64,000 nucleotides of DNA from Streblospio benedicti (GCA_019095985.1 CM032660.1:54291609-54355608), one strand, 5' to 3'. Positions 23,739 through 34,810 are shown, counted from the stretch's first letter. The notes: generated from the sequence alone by a model not told the origin. A program made the numbers and translations.

Positions 23739-23946
23739 TAATTCATGCAACTCATTGATTTCTGTACTTGTGAATTATGTTTTCTTTTATTACGACTCAA
23801 GTTTTACAAGGTTATGGAATGAATACTTATTTAATTTTTAATCTTTTATACATATTTTTAAATGCAAAACTATATATTTGTGCTATATGTATATGCATGA
23901 TTCTATCATGTAAAATAAACTTATATTATTATTATTATTATTATCA
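23739..23946 (+). mobile_element. LINE or SINE 3' tail inserted in an EGF exon
   Basis: AT-rich sequence ending in a TTATTATTATTATTATTATC run joins abruptly to an EGF exon at CAAGG. Tails of TTA repeats mark L2-like retroelements in this window (compare 8377-8393). Confidence 0.5.
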
Positions 23947-23993
23947 AGGACACTGCAGATGTAAACGTGGATGGTTGGGAGACCGATGTGAGA
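23947..23993 (+). pseudogene. EGF exon remnant, 3' half
   Basis: Only HCRCKRGWLGDRCE of the EGF domain survives, followed by the normal donor GTAAGT at 23994. The first three cysteines are gone, replaced by the retroelement tail. The TTA run ends in CACTGCAG, which looks like an acceptor but would put the remnant out of frame. Confidence 0.7.
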
Positions 23994-24187
23994 GTAAGTC
24001 ACCACATAATATTGTCTGGTCAATTTTCCTTCTAAACATTGAAGACTGTTTGATCAAGTTATTGCTGTGTCTAAAGATTTATGTTTGAGATTTTGTGAAA
24101 CAAAATTCTTAATTGTGCTGAACATGACATTTAATGATCCATCTATTGCACACAATGCCTTGTTTATAATCACCTTTATATTCGGGA

Positions 24188-24296
24188 TGTATCCAAAGAT
24201 AAATCCTATCTGAATCCCTGTAAAAATGGAGGTTAATGCTACAAAGGTAACTGTAAATGCAAACTTGATGGCTTGCGAACAAATGTCACAATAAGT
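24188..24296 (+). pseudogene. Decayed EGF exon
   Basis: NPCKNGG, CYKGNCKCKLDG is recognisable, with a stop codon after NGG and a lost last cysteine. The donor has become ATAAGT. It is clearly a dead duplicate. Confidence 0.75.
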
Positions 24297-24511
24297 TAAC
24301 GAACGATTTTGAAGTACATCAAAGTATATTTGTAATTATATAATCCATGGCAAACTGAATTAATCAGAACTTAACATTATAAATGTTACACTCTTTTAAA
24401 CCATTAAAAGCTAGCCTTCCGTTCAGATAATTACAAATAGTTTAGTATTTTCTTAATTTGTAGGTAGGGTTTGTTCTTACAATAATCATTGTGTGTAATT
24501 ATTTTCTTCAG

Positions 24512-24610
24512 TAAAAGATAAGTGCTACCCACATCCCTGTAAGAATGGAGGCACATGTCATCAAGGCAACTGCAAATGTAAACGTGGATGGTTTGGATAC
24601 CGATGTGAGA
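24512..24610 (+). CDS. EGF-like domain exon (intact)
   Basis: A 99-base exon, phase 1 at both ends, acceptor TTCTTCAG, donor GTAAGT. It encodes KDKCYPHPCKNGGTCHQGNC and CKRGWFGYRCE with all six cysteines. It is very close to the exon at 23333 and shares its downstream intron, so the two arose by tandem duplication. Confidence 0.9.
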
Positions 24611-24786
24611 GTAAGTCACCACATAATATTGTCTGGTCAATTTTCCTGCTAAACATTGAAGTCTGTTTGATCAAGTTACTCCTGTGTCTAAAGATTTATG
24701 TTTGAGTGTTTGTGAAACAAAATTCTTAAGTGTGCTGAACATGACATTTAATGATCCGTATATTGCACGCAATGCCTTGTTTATAA

Positions 24787-25748
24787 TACCCAAGCCCCGA
24801 TTGAGTTGGTTAAGACTATACACATGAGGTCTGTAGGCTATGAACTTAACTCAGAATTCAGCCAAAAATTCAGCCAAACGCACGTGGATGACCCCAGTTT
24901 TGCGTAAGGTTATGATTCGAATGACATACATCACGTTCAGATAACTATGTCACATGTATGTTGATAAACATTGTCGCTGCACTTACTGTACTGAATCATG
25001 AATAACGTAACACTTTCATATCGGCTAGATTCTACCGAGAACGCATCTTGAGTTTCACGGCTTTCCCATTCACACAGCCTTCAAAGTCCATGGTCATGGT
25101 ATAATTATATTCAGTAAGTAATAAGCCCGAATAGATCAGAATGCGAGAACGTAATCACACAATTAAAAAAAAACTGAAGTACATGGTCATTTTGACAACT
25201 CTACGTCAAAGACAATAACATAATAATGAATGCTTATTTCTTTAGATAAATTGTAAATATGTGTTCAGAATCATATAGTGGTTCTTATTTTACCTCCTTA
25301 TAATGGGATATGGATTTATACGTCTAAAATAGCTTCCAAACATGTGGCTGTTGCAGTTTTCTATCAAAAACGACCGGTTCGAGACACATTTTAGAAAGAC
25401 GAATTTCTACAAATCCTCTTACATGTAGGTCTAAGCTTGTAGAATAATATGATTGCTGTGCGTCATCATAAAGGGTACAGATGATCCGAAAATAGACATG
25501 AAACAACCTACATAGGCAATAACCTCTGTTTGAAAAACATCCTCAAATATTTTTGCTATGTGTGTAGAGCAGCGTAAGCTGTCAAATTTCATCATCACAA
25601 AAACAGACACACAAACCACTGCAATTATCAAACAATGCGTGTGGTTTGCGAAATATACTTTCGTCTATGACCTCACAATCGGTTTATAATTGACATAACA
25701 TGATATCAGGGATTTGGGCCTTAAGCATATACTTATATATACATATTA
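24787..25748. mobile_element. Insertion of about 960 bases in an EGF repeat unit
   Basis: The repeat unit reads TTGTTTATAATCACCTTTATATTC at 24160-24185. In the next unit the same words are split: TTGTTTATAATA at 24776 and ACCTTTATATTCAGGATGTA at 25749. The 960 bases between have no clear inverted ends. Minus-strand ORFs inside are not recognisable. The class is unknown. Confidence 0.55.
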
Positions 25749-25762
25749 ACCTTTATATTCAG

Positions 25763-25873
25763 GATGTAGCCAAAGATAAATGCTATCTGAATTCCTGTAA
25801 AAAAGGAGTTCAATGTTACAAAGGCAACTGTAAATGCAAACCTCGATGGCTTACGGACAAAAGCCACAATAAG
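25763..25873 (+). pseudogene. Decayed EGF exon
   Basis: It encodes KDKCYLNSCKKGVQCYKGNC and CKPRWL, but the final GxxC is lost and the donor reads ATAAGT instead of GTAAGT. It is a sister of the dead exon at 24188. Confidence 0.75.
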
Positions 25874-26088
25874 TTAATGAACGATTTTGAAGTACATCAA
25901 AGTATATTTGTAATAATATAATGAAAGGCAAACTGAATTAATCAGAACTTAACAATAAAAATATTACACTCTTTTAAACCATTAAAGCTAGCCTTCCCGT
26001 TCAGATAATTACAAATCATTTAGTATTTTCTTAATTTGTAGGGAGGTTTGTTCTTAAAATAATCATTGTGTGTAATTATTTGCTACAG

Positions 26089-26187
26089 TAAAAGATAAGT
26101 GTTACCCAGATCCGTGCAGGAATGGAGGATCTTGTAACAATGGAAACTGTAAATGTAAGCCAGGGTGGCTTGGCAACACATGTGGAA
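26089..26187 (+). CDS. EGF-like domain exon (intact)
   Basis: A 99-base exon, phase 1 at both ends, donor GTAAGT. It encodes KDKCYPDPCRNGGSCNNGNC and CKPGWLGNTC. All six cysteines are in place. Confidence 0.9.
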
Positions 26188-26307
26188 GTAAGTTTGCTAT
26201 AAATTACCTTTTAAATATATTTTGTTTACCAAACAAATATTTCTTTTGCCACATGCTTCAGTTTTACAAATGTCAATGTCATGTGGATTTTCTGAAATTT
26301 TTAACAG

Positions 26308-26406
26308 CCAAAAACAAGTGCTTCCCAAATCCCTGTAAAAATGGAGGTGAATGTAACGATGGCAACTGTAAATGCAAACCTGGATGGCTCGGCAACCAGT
26401 GTCAAA
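26308..26406 (+). CDS. EGF-like domain exon (intact)
   Basis: A 99-base exon, phase 1 at both ends, acceptor TTTTTAACAG, donor GTATGT. It encodes KNKCFPNPCKNGGECNDGNC and CKPGWLGNQC. Its exon and flanks reappear almost unchanged at 57.97 and 60.31 kb, marking a mobile EGF unit within the locus. Confidence 0.9.
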
Positions 26407-27166
26407 GTATGTATGTTTATGTAAATGTGTCAATGCATGAAGCAAATCATTAATATATTGCATATCGTAAAATTCAAATATGAAATTAATAATTAGAATA
26501 TACAGTAGTAATTTACAAAATACATACTAGGTTATGCCATAAATATTCTTTCAAAGTAACGACTAATCATTCACTTTAGTAGATATGTACACAAAACTAA
26601 TACAATAAATTGTAAATTTACTGTAGAATACTAAAACATATCACAGACTTTTTTGTTTGTTTTGAGTTTTTATTTTAGTTTTTAAGAAATCTTTACTTGA
26701 AACACCTGCTGATAACATATTTTAAAGATACAGTTTGATACAGAGCGTCTATTCAAAAGCTGAGCATGACAACTGAATACAGATACATAAAGTTCATTTG
26801 CTCCGCTATAACATACATAGTTCTTTGCACGGGTAACTTTTATAGACTAGCTGTCATTTGAAAAAGAGGCCTATCATGCCAGTGCATTGTACTACCTCTT
26901 TCATGTAAATACAGAAGAGAATTATACAGTCACCATCAACGTTTGATCCGTCACTCAACATTTATTTTTGTAGTACTGGGACCCGTTGGCTTGATGGTTG
27001 TTTGTATTATTCCATTTTAGCTTCTACTATATTACACACAGTAGAATCTATTTTTTATCAATCACACTAAAATTCTCATTTACACTTGAACTGATGTCAA
27101 CAAAGCTTTTGTAAGTATAAAAGTGTTCAAATTTTGGTAACTACTATTGTAACATGTTTTATGTAG
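26407..27166. other. Intron; start shared with the 58 kb and 60 kb units
   Basis: The first 440 bases match 58072-58500 and 60406-60800 (for example GAAACACCTGCTGATAACAT). The rest is unique, without exons. Confidence 0.7.
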
Positions 27167-27568
27167 ATGTAGTCCAACAAAAGTGCGGTTTTGTGAAGAT
27201 TCATGATAAGAAAGCAAAGAAGGCTACAAATTGCAGAAAAGGTCTTTATCAGATATATGGGACAACATTGGATAAATGCAAAGCAATGGCCCGAAAGGTA
27301 ATGGTTAATTGCTGCGAGCACTTGAAGATAATAAACATAATGTTTTTAATTTAGAATATAGCATATAATATGCTGTTAGGTTCTGTTGCCATAATGTAGA
27401 ACACTCAACACACATATTCTGTTTTTCATGTCTAGGAGAAAGGAAATGCCATTAACTGGGAAGAAGGTGTACGTGGGTGTAACGTGAAGCTGTGTGCTGA
27501 TGTTACAGAATTAGAGTTAATAGACTGGGAGCCTGGTCAAGATATTTATGCTCTGAAATGTCCTCATG
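27167..27568 (+). CDS. PAN/apple-like domain (two exons)
   Basis: Exons 27167-27297 and 27436-27568 sum to 264 bases (88 codons), phase 1 at both ends. The product has KCGFVKIHDKKAKK, NCRKGLYQIYG and DKCKAMARKEKGNAINWEE, then GCNVKLC. The cysteines and the GCN(V)KLC strand suggest a divergent PAN/apple domain, but the match is weaker than the later PAN copies and another small cysteine-rich fold is possible. It joins in phase to the CTLD exon at 28540. Confidence 0.5.
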
Positions 27569-28019
27569 GTAAGATAAGTTTTACTCAAATCTCAAAGGCT
27601 GTATGTCTTAATTAATTCATAAATAATTGTGTATACCATTTTAGGCTATAAACCATGTTTTGAAAATTAAATAATATGTAAAAAAAGGAGGTGCATTGAA
27701 AGTGGCTAGAAGCTTCACAGGTCTTGTGCCAATGACAAAATGAGATGTGACATGCAGATTACATGGTGAAATCCAACCATCGACTCTGAAGACTAAGTAC
27801 ACTTTAGTACAGCTACAGAACCGTAGATTGAAATCAGACTAGATCCTGTCATGTAAGGGGAGAGTTGCTGTAGCTTGAAAACCCATGGGCCGTTGAATAA
27901 AGTTTGTTGACATCAAATCGCTCTGTGAGTACAGTAATATGACACAAAAGTCTTCGTAGGGGAAAGGTGGATTGACGGCACATCTCGGCCATTGTAAACA
28001 TGGATTCTGTTGATTATGT

Positions 28020-28335
28020 TTACAGAGATGGGAACTTATGTTTTTTCCCGTATTTTTACGATTTTTCACCCCTGAAAATTCATCACGTCCGGGACATGGG
28101 TTTATTACGGGATTTTACTAATGTCAGAGAAATATGGAAAGTTTCTTAAAAAAAATACTGCTTAATCGGCGCCATTTAAGTGTTCATAATGCAATCTTAA
28201 TTTGTTAGAAACAAAATAATTTCAACTGGATCACTAAGGTAATTTATCTAATGTGAGAAACTGTGTTTGCACACTGCTGTATTTGCGTTGTAATAAATGC
28301 ATGTTGCGTCGAAAACTAGTACTTGCAGTAGGTGC
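28020..28335. mobile_element. Diverged fragment of the CXC-nuclease element family
   Basis: ACAGAGATGGGAACTTATG followed by TTTTTTCCCG, then CACGTCCGGG and later TTTGCGTTGTAATAAATGCA, follow the order of words in the short elements at 52.4 and 62.2 kb. It lacks the right end. Confidence 0.45.
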
Positions 28336-28539
28336 GCACCTGCCAATATGATTTTCATAATAGCCTTAGTGGCCATTTTTGATTTTCACACATGGAGTTA
28401 GTTCCCAAAGGCTGAATTTGGTTGATTTTTTTTAGCTTCAGGGGACCATATAGAAGGTTTCTGTGCAAAAGTTTGTTATGTAAAATGTCTTGGTTCAATT
28501 AGTTTTACATTGATTTTTACTGTACTACTGGTGTTTCAG

Positions 28540-29285
28540 GATGGATTTTTAACGATGGTGGTAAATCTTATTTCTTTGGCCCGGTCCTCTCGAAGTGCAC
28601 CTACAGCAACTGCCGCGACATCTGCAAGAAAATGGGCGCAGATCTGATCAACATCGAGTCGGAAGCAGAGGCGGCATTCATTGCTGCAATTAATGATAAG
28701 CACACCTGTGAGTACTTGCATGTTTTTTTCACATTCTTGACGGGAAAAGAAGCCTGAAAAACAAGCCACACCAACACTGGAATGTGTTTTTCACCCATCA
28801 TATCAATTGCTGTATTTTAACTACATCATATTATCATAAAAATGGGGTGCAGTATATAATTAACTATTTTACATCTAAATAGTTGAAAATAAGGAAATTC
28901 ATACATGACTGTGTATTATCCTTGACTATTAATTAGTATGTGCCCAAAACACAAATTAATAGATGCCAATTAATTGTCTTATTGCATGTGTTATACTGTT
29001 TATGCTTACAAGCTGATTGTGCTGGCACTATTTTTGGGTTGTAGCGGTGGGATTCGAAAAATTCTGGCTCTCCATTTACGAGACGACAGGGAAGGTCCCG
29101 GGCACGTGGGTGGTCAACAGAGACAGCGACCAGAAAATAGCATACACCAACTGGGGCAGTAGTTATCCCAACCTGGCCCATGAGCGGTGTGCTGCCGTAT
29201 ATAAGAAGAACGATGGCAGAAGAAGGGTACAAATGGGATGACAACCCTTGCACCCACACTCGAAATTACATCTGCCAGAGACTTG
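28540..29285 (+). pseudogene. C-type lectin domain, copy 1 (frame broken)
   Basis: Exons 28540-28707 and 29045-29285. The first reads WIFNDGGKSYFFGPVLSKC, the second ICKKMGADLINIES-type continuation with FEKFWLSIYETTGKVPGTW and YTNWGSSYPNLAHERCAAVY. The second exon is 4 bases longer than its intact partner at 49072-49308, which shifts frame just before the WDDNPC segment and brings an early stop. The two exons sum to 409 bases, not a multiple of three. An error in assembly or a pseudo-exon are both possible. Confidence 0.75.
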
Positions 29286-29540
29286 GTATGTTTGTATTGA
29301 TTGATTGAAAATTTCTTCTTCTGATGATATTTGGGACACTCTTTCAGAGAAAAAAAAACTAAAACAAAAGTATTCCCGTCAATATTTTTTATGGTATTAT
29401 AAGGATGTTGATATACATTGCACAAAAATAATTTGTATGTATAAGCATATGCGTAAGACCCAAACCCCTCATGTCAGAGGTATGAAGCATACCTATTAAC
29501 TTATGGTACATTGTTTACATTTCCACTAGTTTATCATTAA

Positions 29541-30312
29541 CCTATTACCCCTTACGTCTTATTACATGACAGCCCTTGTATCCTCGCAAATATTTGCAGC
29601 GTAGAGCGTATAAAATCTTTCCCTTTGTCGGAGCTGCGTTGCCAACTTTAAACTGCAATAATTTCCTTAAAAATGCTCGTAATTCAACCATCTTGTCACA
29701 AAAATACAAAGCAACCATTTTGGCTTACCCAATTCCCAATTTCACAAATGTTTTGAAACAAAGCATCTCCATTTCCAATGGTAAAAAAGAAGCCCTGTTC
29801 AGATCAGTTAGGACTGTGGTTGCAGCGTAGCTTCGGGGTAAATGAGTCACAGAAATTTAGAAAACATTTAAAAAATATTTATAAGGTGTTTTAGGAACTC
29901 ATTTATAATAAAGCTCAAGTTATTAGGAACACGAATATGTATTTCTCATCAAGATTGAACAATAATCAGTATGTCTACAACGCGATCAAACATTGGTGTT
30001 TTTGCATTTGGTGTGATATGGCAAACATGGCGCCATTTGTAAGTGCAAATTAATGCTTAAATTAATTGCAAGTTCTTTATATTCTCTTAAGCTAAAAGCT
30101 AAACATTGAAATAAATTGTGCACAGCGATTCCTTCTATGGTTTTACATATAGTTATTTAGTTTTATTCACGATGGCACCGCTGCTATAGCCCAAACGAAT
30201 GACTTGTATGACGAAGCTTTTGACACCCAAACATGTGAAATGGTCCCGCCAGTTTAGGCCAATTTGAGGGAGAGCGCCCGCGGCTGATTAAGCCGTTTTG
30301 AGGGGTAAAGGG
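29541..30312. mobile_element. piggyBac-like MITE, 772 bases
   Basis: Ends are CCTATTACCCCTTACG and, inverted, CCCTTTACCCCTCAAAACGG. TTAA stands on both sides (29537-29540, 30313-30316). There is no transposase. Copies are at 49573-50340 and, truncated, at 106-340. Confidence 0.75.
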
Positions 30313-30316
30313 TTAA

Positions 30317-31548
30317 CCCTCTTAGTGCCGGGGCGCATATATGCACCTCAGATTTTACGTGCCTTTATTGCCGAGGCGCATATGTGCGCCTCAGTTTTCA
30401 GAAAAAACAGTTTGAGTTTGTCTGCCATATTTGTACATAAACCCCCGTGGTTCTAGTCTCAACTTCCGGTGTGTCAACAACAACAACTTTACCTTGACAT
30501 TTCAATGCATTTCTAGAAGTAAATAAGCAGCATAGTGTTAATATTTTTTATTATATCCAGTGTGAACAAACCCACGCGTTATCTGCTGCAATTTTGAGCC
30601 CCAAAATACTCTTATTTGTATTCGCAAAACCATGGCTTGTCGTATATGGTTGGAATCCTTGTGAAACCAGCTATTCATCGAGACCTTAAACAAATGTGAA
30701 ACTAGACTCATCAACGTCATATCCAGATATATATTTTGAGCCTTAATAGCGGTATTCTTAGGTTCAAGCGCGACAAAACACGTTGACACTGCTAAGGAAC
30801 CCCAATTAGCCTTTATCAAGAGCGCTCCTACGATTCTATATCAGCGACGCGCGCTGCACAAGGCTGATTTCCAGGAAATACCGGTTTTTGGTAAGAGTGA
30901 CAAAGTTGAACATTCTGAAGAAGAATTATCATATTATTCGTCATCCATGCCCCATCTTATTGTATCTTGGATACCGAATCACAAATAAACCGTTTGGCAA
31001 ACTACCCAATAAGTTTGGACATTGGAAATCTAGTATTTCTATCAAAACGGATGATGTTTTGTCGGGTGGTCGAGTGGTGGCACTGGTGCCTGTCAAAACT
31101 TCACGGCAATGAAGAAATAAAAAGTTGAACATGTTTTTGGTCCATAATATTGTAAGTAAAAATATATTATTATGAAATAGGGATGGTTTATGGTGTTTTT
31201 TGTGTCTATCCTGGATAAAAACTCGCTGCACTTAACATTTCTACTGCTACTACGACATTTAAAATCTACCATGCAAGCTGTCAAATGAATGCACGATTAC
31301 TCAAAATTGTCAAAATTTAACTTTATGCTGTATGTATCTTTATCTATAATGGTAAAAATAAGAAACTAGACCGTCTCCTGAATGTGTACTGTAAATGTGA
31401 AAATGTTCTGATGAAAAACGTAAGAGCTACAAAGGATCATATTTCAACTATGACAACTGAAGCTCCCCACTGTGAATAACACGTCACGCAAAATGCGTGT
31501 CTGGCACTGAGGGTGTATATAGTGAATTTACTTCCGGCTTCAAGAGGG
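30317..31548. mobile_element. Second TTAA element, 1,232 bases
   Basis: It starts CCCTCTTAGTGCCGGGGCGC and ends CTTCAAGAGGG, flanked by TTAA at 30313-30316 and 31549-31552. Just inside the left end are two hairpin-like repeats (GGCGCATATATGCACC, GGCGCATATGTGCGCC). The 50.34 kb duplicate lacks it and runs straight into TTAAACTACT. ORFs inside (for example minus 30538-30819) are not recognisable as transposase, so it is probably non-autonomous. Confidence 0.75.
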
Positions 31549-31945
31549 TTAAACTACTACAGGTTTTTATGAACAAGAATAAGTTGAAAGTTAGTTAGAT
31601 GGGTTTGGTGAATCCATAATAAGTGTTATAAGGTCTGATTGTATTTTATAGGGAAAAACAGCTAATTAAAATTCTTATTAATATAAAAATATAATTTCTG
31701 GTGGATATTTTGGAAAGTGGTGGCCATCTTGGATTTGAGGGATGATTTGATTTGGGTTTTTGCATAAATCTTAGTGTTTGATATTGTAAGGTACTTGAAT
31801 GCCAAATAGGAAATAAGTGAGGGCCATTTTGAAAAATGAATGTCCCAATCCAACTGAAAAGAAATGGAACCAGTCTCTAAGGAATTGAAAATATGAGATA
31901 AGCAATATTGATTTAACAGGTTTATTCTGTTTCCGTTGACTCCAG
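31549..31945. other. Intron before the first antistasin exon
   Basis: The first 100 bases continue the CTLD duplication (compare 50345-50445). The rest begins the antistasin repeat unit, with the AATGTCCCAATCCAACTGAA word shared by each unit. Confidence 0.7.
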
Positions 31946-32068
31946 AATCTTTTACAACAGATTCTACTATGCCTGAAGAATTGCCATGTCCTGTACCAAG
32001 GTGTTCCGAGGAATGCATCAATGGCTACGAATTAGATTATAGAGGATGTCAAGCTTGCGAATGTAGAG
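31946..32068 (+). CDS. Antistasin-like domain exon 1
   Basis: A 123-base exon (41 codons), phase 1 at both ends, donor GTATGA. It encodes TTDSTMPEELPCPVPRC, EECINGYELDYRGC and CECRG: six cysteines with spacing C3-C3-C10-C2-C1-C as in antistasin domains, which inhibit serine proteases in leeches, cnidarians and molluscs. It differs from its sisters in having PRC and DYRGCQAC. Inhibitor activity is an inference. Confidence 0.9.
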
Positions 32069-32335
32069 GTATGACGACGAAAATATGAAAATGAATAACC
32101 TTTAACATGTGTGCCATGGAACAGTACAATCTACACCACTCTTTCCTGGGGTCTAACATCTCTATCCCACTTTCTTACAGCTTCAAACTTTCTAAAGTAC
32201 TGATCTAAACAGAGATGGGTTAAACACATCTGAGGTAACTTCAAATATGTAAACCTCTCCCAATCTTTCTGTGTGCTGGCAACTTCAAGGCCAGGTGCTT
32301 TTTCCCTTTGAGTAGTATGTGAGAGTTTGTTGCAG

Positions 32336-32401
32336 ATACTGTCGGTGGTAAACCTGATCAGCCCGACTCAGACACTTCCGATAAGAACAAGACAGCAACT
32401 G
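32336..32401 (+). CDS. Acidic linker exon L1 (22 codons)
   Basis: 66 bases, phase 1 at both ends, acceptor TTGTTGCAG, donor GTAAGT. It encodes TVGGKPDQPDSDTSDKNKTA: no cysteine, rich in D, S, T, with one N-glycosylation sequon (NKT). It is likely a flexible, possibly O-glycosylated spacer between cysteine-rich modules. Seven relatives follow in the window. Confidence 0.8.
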
Positions 32402-33748
32402 GTAAGTGCGCCACATTTGTTCTGCTGTAGTTTTTGAACATCACTACATGTTGTTACTAGTTAACGTCCACATAAAATGTATCATAATATGAAAACTATT
32501 AATGCTGAAAGGCTCATTTAAAAAGTATGTTATTTTTCATTGTTTATAGTATACTAAATAAACATAAAAGTGAGAATTGACTCTGTACCTCATATAATCT
32601 CATAGTACAGCAAAGACTAAGTCACCATTTCAGTCTACCCGAGGGTATACACAAAACATGTCATAATCCTATATATTAATACGCTAATTTTGGGACTTTG
32701 TTCGGCTATCTCCTCTTTAACCTGACTAGCTGGACACCATCTGACTTAAGGACATCGTTCGATGGTACTGTGTAGTTTTTTAAATAATATGTCTTTCAAG
32801 TCAAAATGGCCCTGATGGTTGTTAATTAGCGGTTTTATAACAAAAAAAAATAGCAGACAGCGGCAGCCATGACAGTGTCATGTGGAGTAGTGTGTGATGT
32901 AAAACGCCAAAGGCATCACATGGGTTCAAATACTAGGGATTACCACCACTTTGCCAATTGGGCCTTGTGTACATTAGAACCTTCAATCAAGACCACTATA
33001 AATACACCACCTCTATTATAAGATGATTTATAACAGTCCCAAGTCTTCATAAAAAGACCATTGCAAACATCCCTGAAGAGACCACCCCAATATTAAACCA
33101 CTTGATGCCAATCCTTGGGCAGGCTTACCGGTAATAGGGATGTTCTACTGGAGTGTGTGAGAATATCTGTGCCATGGAGAGCATTATGTTCCCATTACCA
33201 TAGACACTAATTTTTCATCCCATAGCTTTTGCATATTAGATGCCAAGTGCATTTTCAGTGATCAATGACTTACTTGAGAAGATATGCTTCTCCGTCTGCA
33301 CCAAGTATACCACATCCAAGCTCAGAAATCCATAGCTTTATCGGTTGCTTGACTTCTTGCTCATTGCAAATATTCTATATTGTGGCATAAGAAGGTACAT
33401 TAGGTACATAGCATATGGTTTCATTCTTTTTGTTTCTGATTTATTGCTAACATGTCCCAAACATAAGCTATCAAAAGAAAATCGTTTTATTTGAATTAAA
33501 TTTTGAGTGCATATACTCCTTATCAAAGATTTAAAAAATCATAATTTTCTTGATAGTTTATGTTTGGGACATGTTAGCGATAAATCAGAAAGAAAAAGAA
33601 CGCGCCCTTTCTTGGTGTCTGACATCTCTTTCCCACTTTCTAACAGCTTCAAATGTTCTAAAGTACTGATGAGAAAATGAAAAATTGATAGATGCCCATT
33701 GACCAGGTGCTATTTTTATTTTGAATAGTGTGTGAGAGTTTGTTGCAG
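32402..33748. other. Intron between linkers L1 and L2, with inserted sequence
   Basis: It starts with linker-unit sequence, then about 1 kb absent from the other units. TCCTATATATTAATACGCTA near 32668 resembles a Helitron-type 5' end. A strong inverted repeat lies at 33424-33602. Unit sequence resumes near 33610. Confidence 0.55.
33424..33602. repeat. Long hairpin: about 60-base inverted repeat
   Basis: The left arm (33424-33482) and right arm (33543-33602) are reverse complements with few mismatches, including CTAACATGTCCCAAACATAA, around a 60-base AT-rich loop. Confidence 0.9.
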
Positions 33749-33814
33749 ATACTGTCGGTGGTCAACCTGATCAGCCCGACTCAGACACTTCCGATAAGAA
33801 CGAGACAGCAACTG
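33749..33814 (+). CDS. Acidic linker exon L2
   Basis: 66 bases, phase 1 at both ends, donor GTAAGT. It encodes TVGGQPDQPDSDTSDKNETA. It lies next to L1 with no antistasin exon between them, so two linkers would be adjacent in the protein. Confidence 0.8.
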
Positions 33815-34810
33815 GTAAGTGGCCACATTTGTTCTGCTGTAGTTTTTGAACATCACTACATGTTGTTACTAGTTAACGTCCACATAAAATGTATCATAAT
33901 AAGAAAACTATTAATGATAAAAGTTCATTTTAACAGCATGCTGTTCATTGTTTGTGGTATAATTATTACGATTATGTAACTGGAGTGATTCAATGTGATT
34001 CTCATACAAGCAAATGTTTTGATTTCACGGGTATATGTTTGCCCTAGTAACTAAATTATTAATGCTAAAATGTTTCTTTTGTCATGACGTAATACTTGAT
34101 CTTGTATCACAAGTCTACAATCACCAACTCAACTCATATACATTCCTACCACCTTCTCAGTGCTAACTGCCAAATGAGTCCAGTAAAAAATATAGTATCC
34201 AATGGGAGGTGCATTTTATATTTATAACATTTATCCCATATACTGGAATAGCTGATATTTTATTAGTGTTATTAGCGAATTGACACTCATTTATCAAAAA
34301 GCAAAATTTTATGTGTAGTAATCCACCTCTTTCAAACACAAATAAATGACAGCCGATTTATGTTTGATTGTGAGTTTAAATTACCTGTACATAAGTCCAC
34401 GATTTTTGGTCGAACTTAATGAGCCCTGCAATATTCATTAAATGTGATATGTTTTACAATGGTGATTATTTAACATTTCTGCATGTTCTAGCCATATTGG
34501 AAAATCTTGGACATAACTAGTGATCAAAATTCTTTCTTAGAACAAATCCATTAGAGAGGAATATGAGATTTTAACATCTTTGATTTGCTGTTTGTTATTC
34601 CTTGGTCTCAACAACAATTTAAGATATCAGTTTTACGACTATAACCATAATACAAAGTAGGATAAGTGAATGATATTGATTTATGACGGCCATTTTGGAA
34701 AATGAATGTCCCAATTCAACTGAAGAGAAATGGAACCAGCCTCAAAGGAACAAAATATGAAATAAGCAATATTGATTTAACAGGTTTCTTCTGTTTCCAA
34801 TTGACTTCAG
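33815..34810. other. Antistasin-unit intron
   Basis: Repeated unit sequence shared with 35294-36424, 36881-38240 and 63238-63753, including GACATAACTAGTGATCAAAA. No exon. Confidence 0.75.

Larger units (their letters stand above)
28506..30316. repeat. CTLD segmental duplication, copy 1
   Basis: About 1.8 kb matching 48535-50344, covering both CTLD exons, their intron and a downstream MITE. The match ends where the second TTAA element begins. Confidence 0.9.

Noticed and set aside
25431-25631. Hydrophobic minus-strand ORF resembling a membrane or receptor segment
   Set aside because: Short, no partner exons, and within an insertion of unknown type. Hydrophobicity in AT-rich DNA is common by chance.
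28974-29162. Forward ORFs in other frames over the CTLD exon
   Set aside because: Shadows; the lectin frame explains the conservation.
30538-31231. ORFs in the second TTAA element as a piggyBac transposase
   Set aside because: No DDD-type motifs or recognisable transposase segments on either strand.
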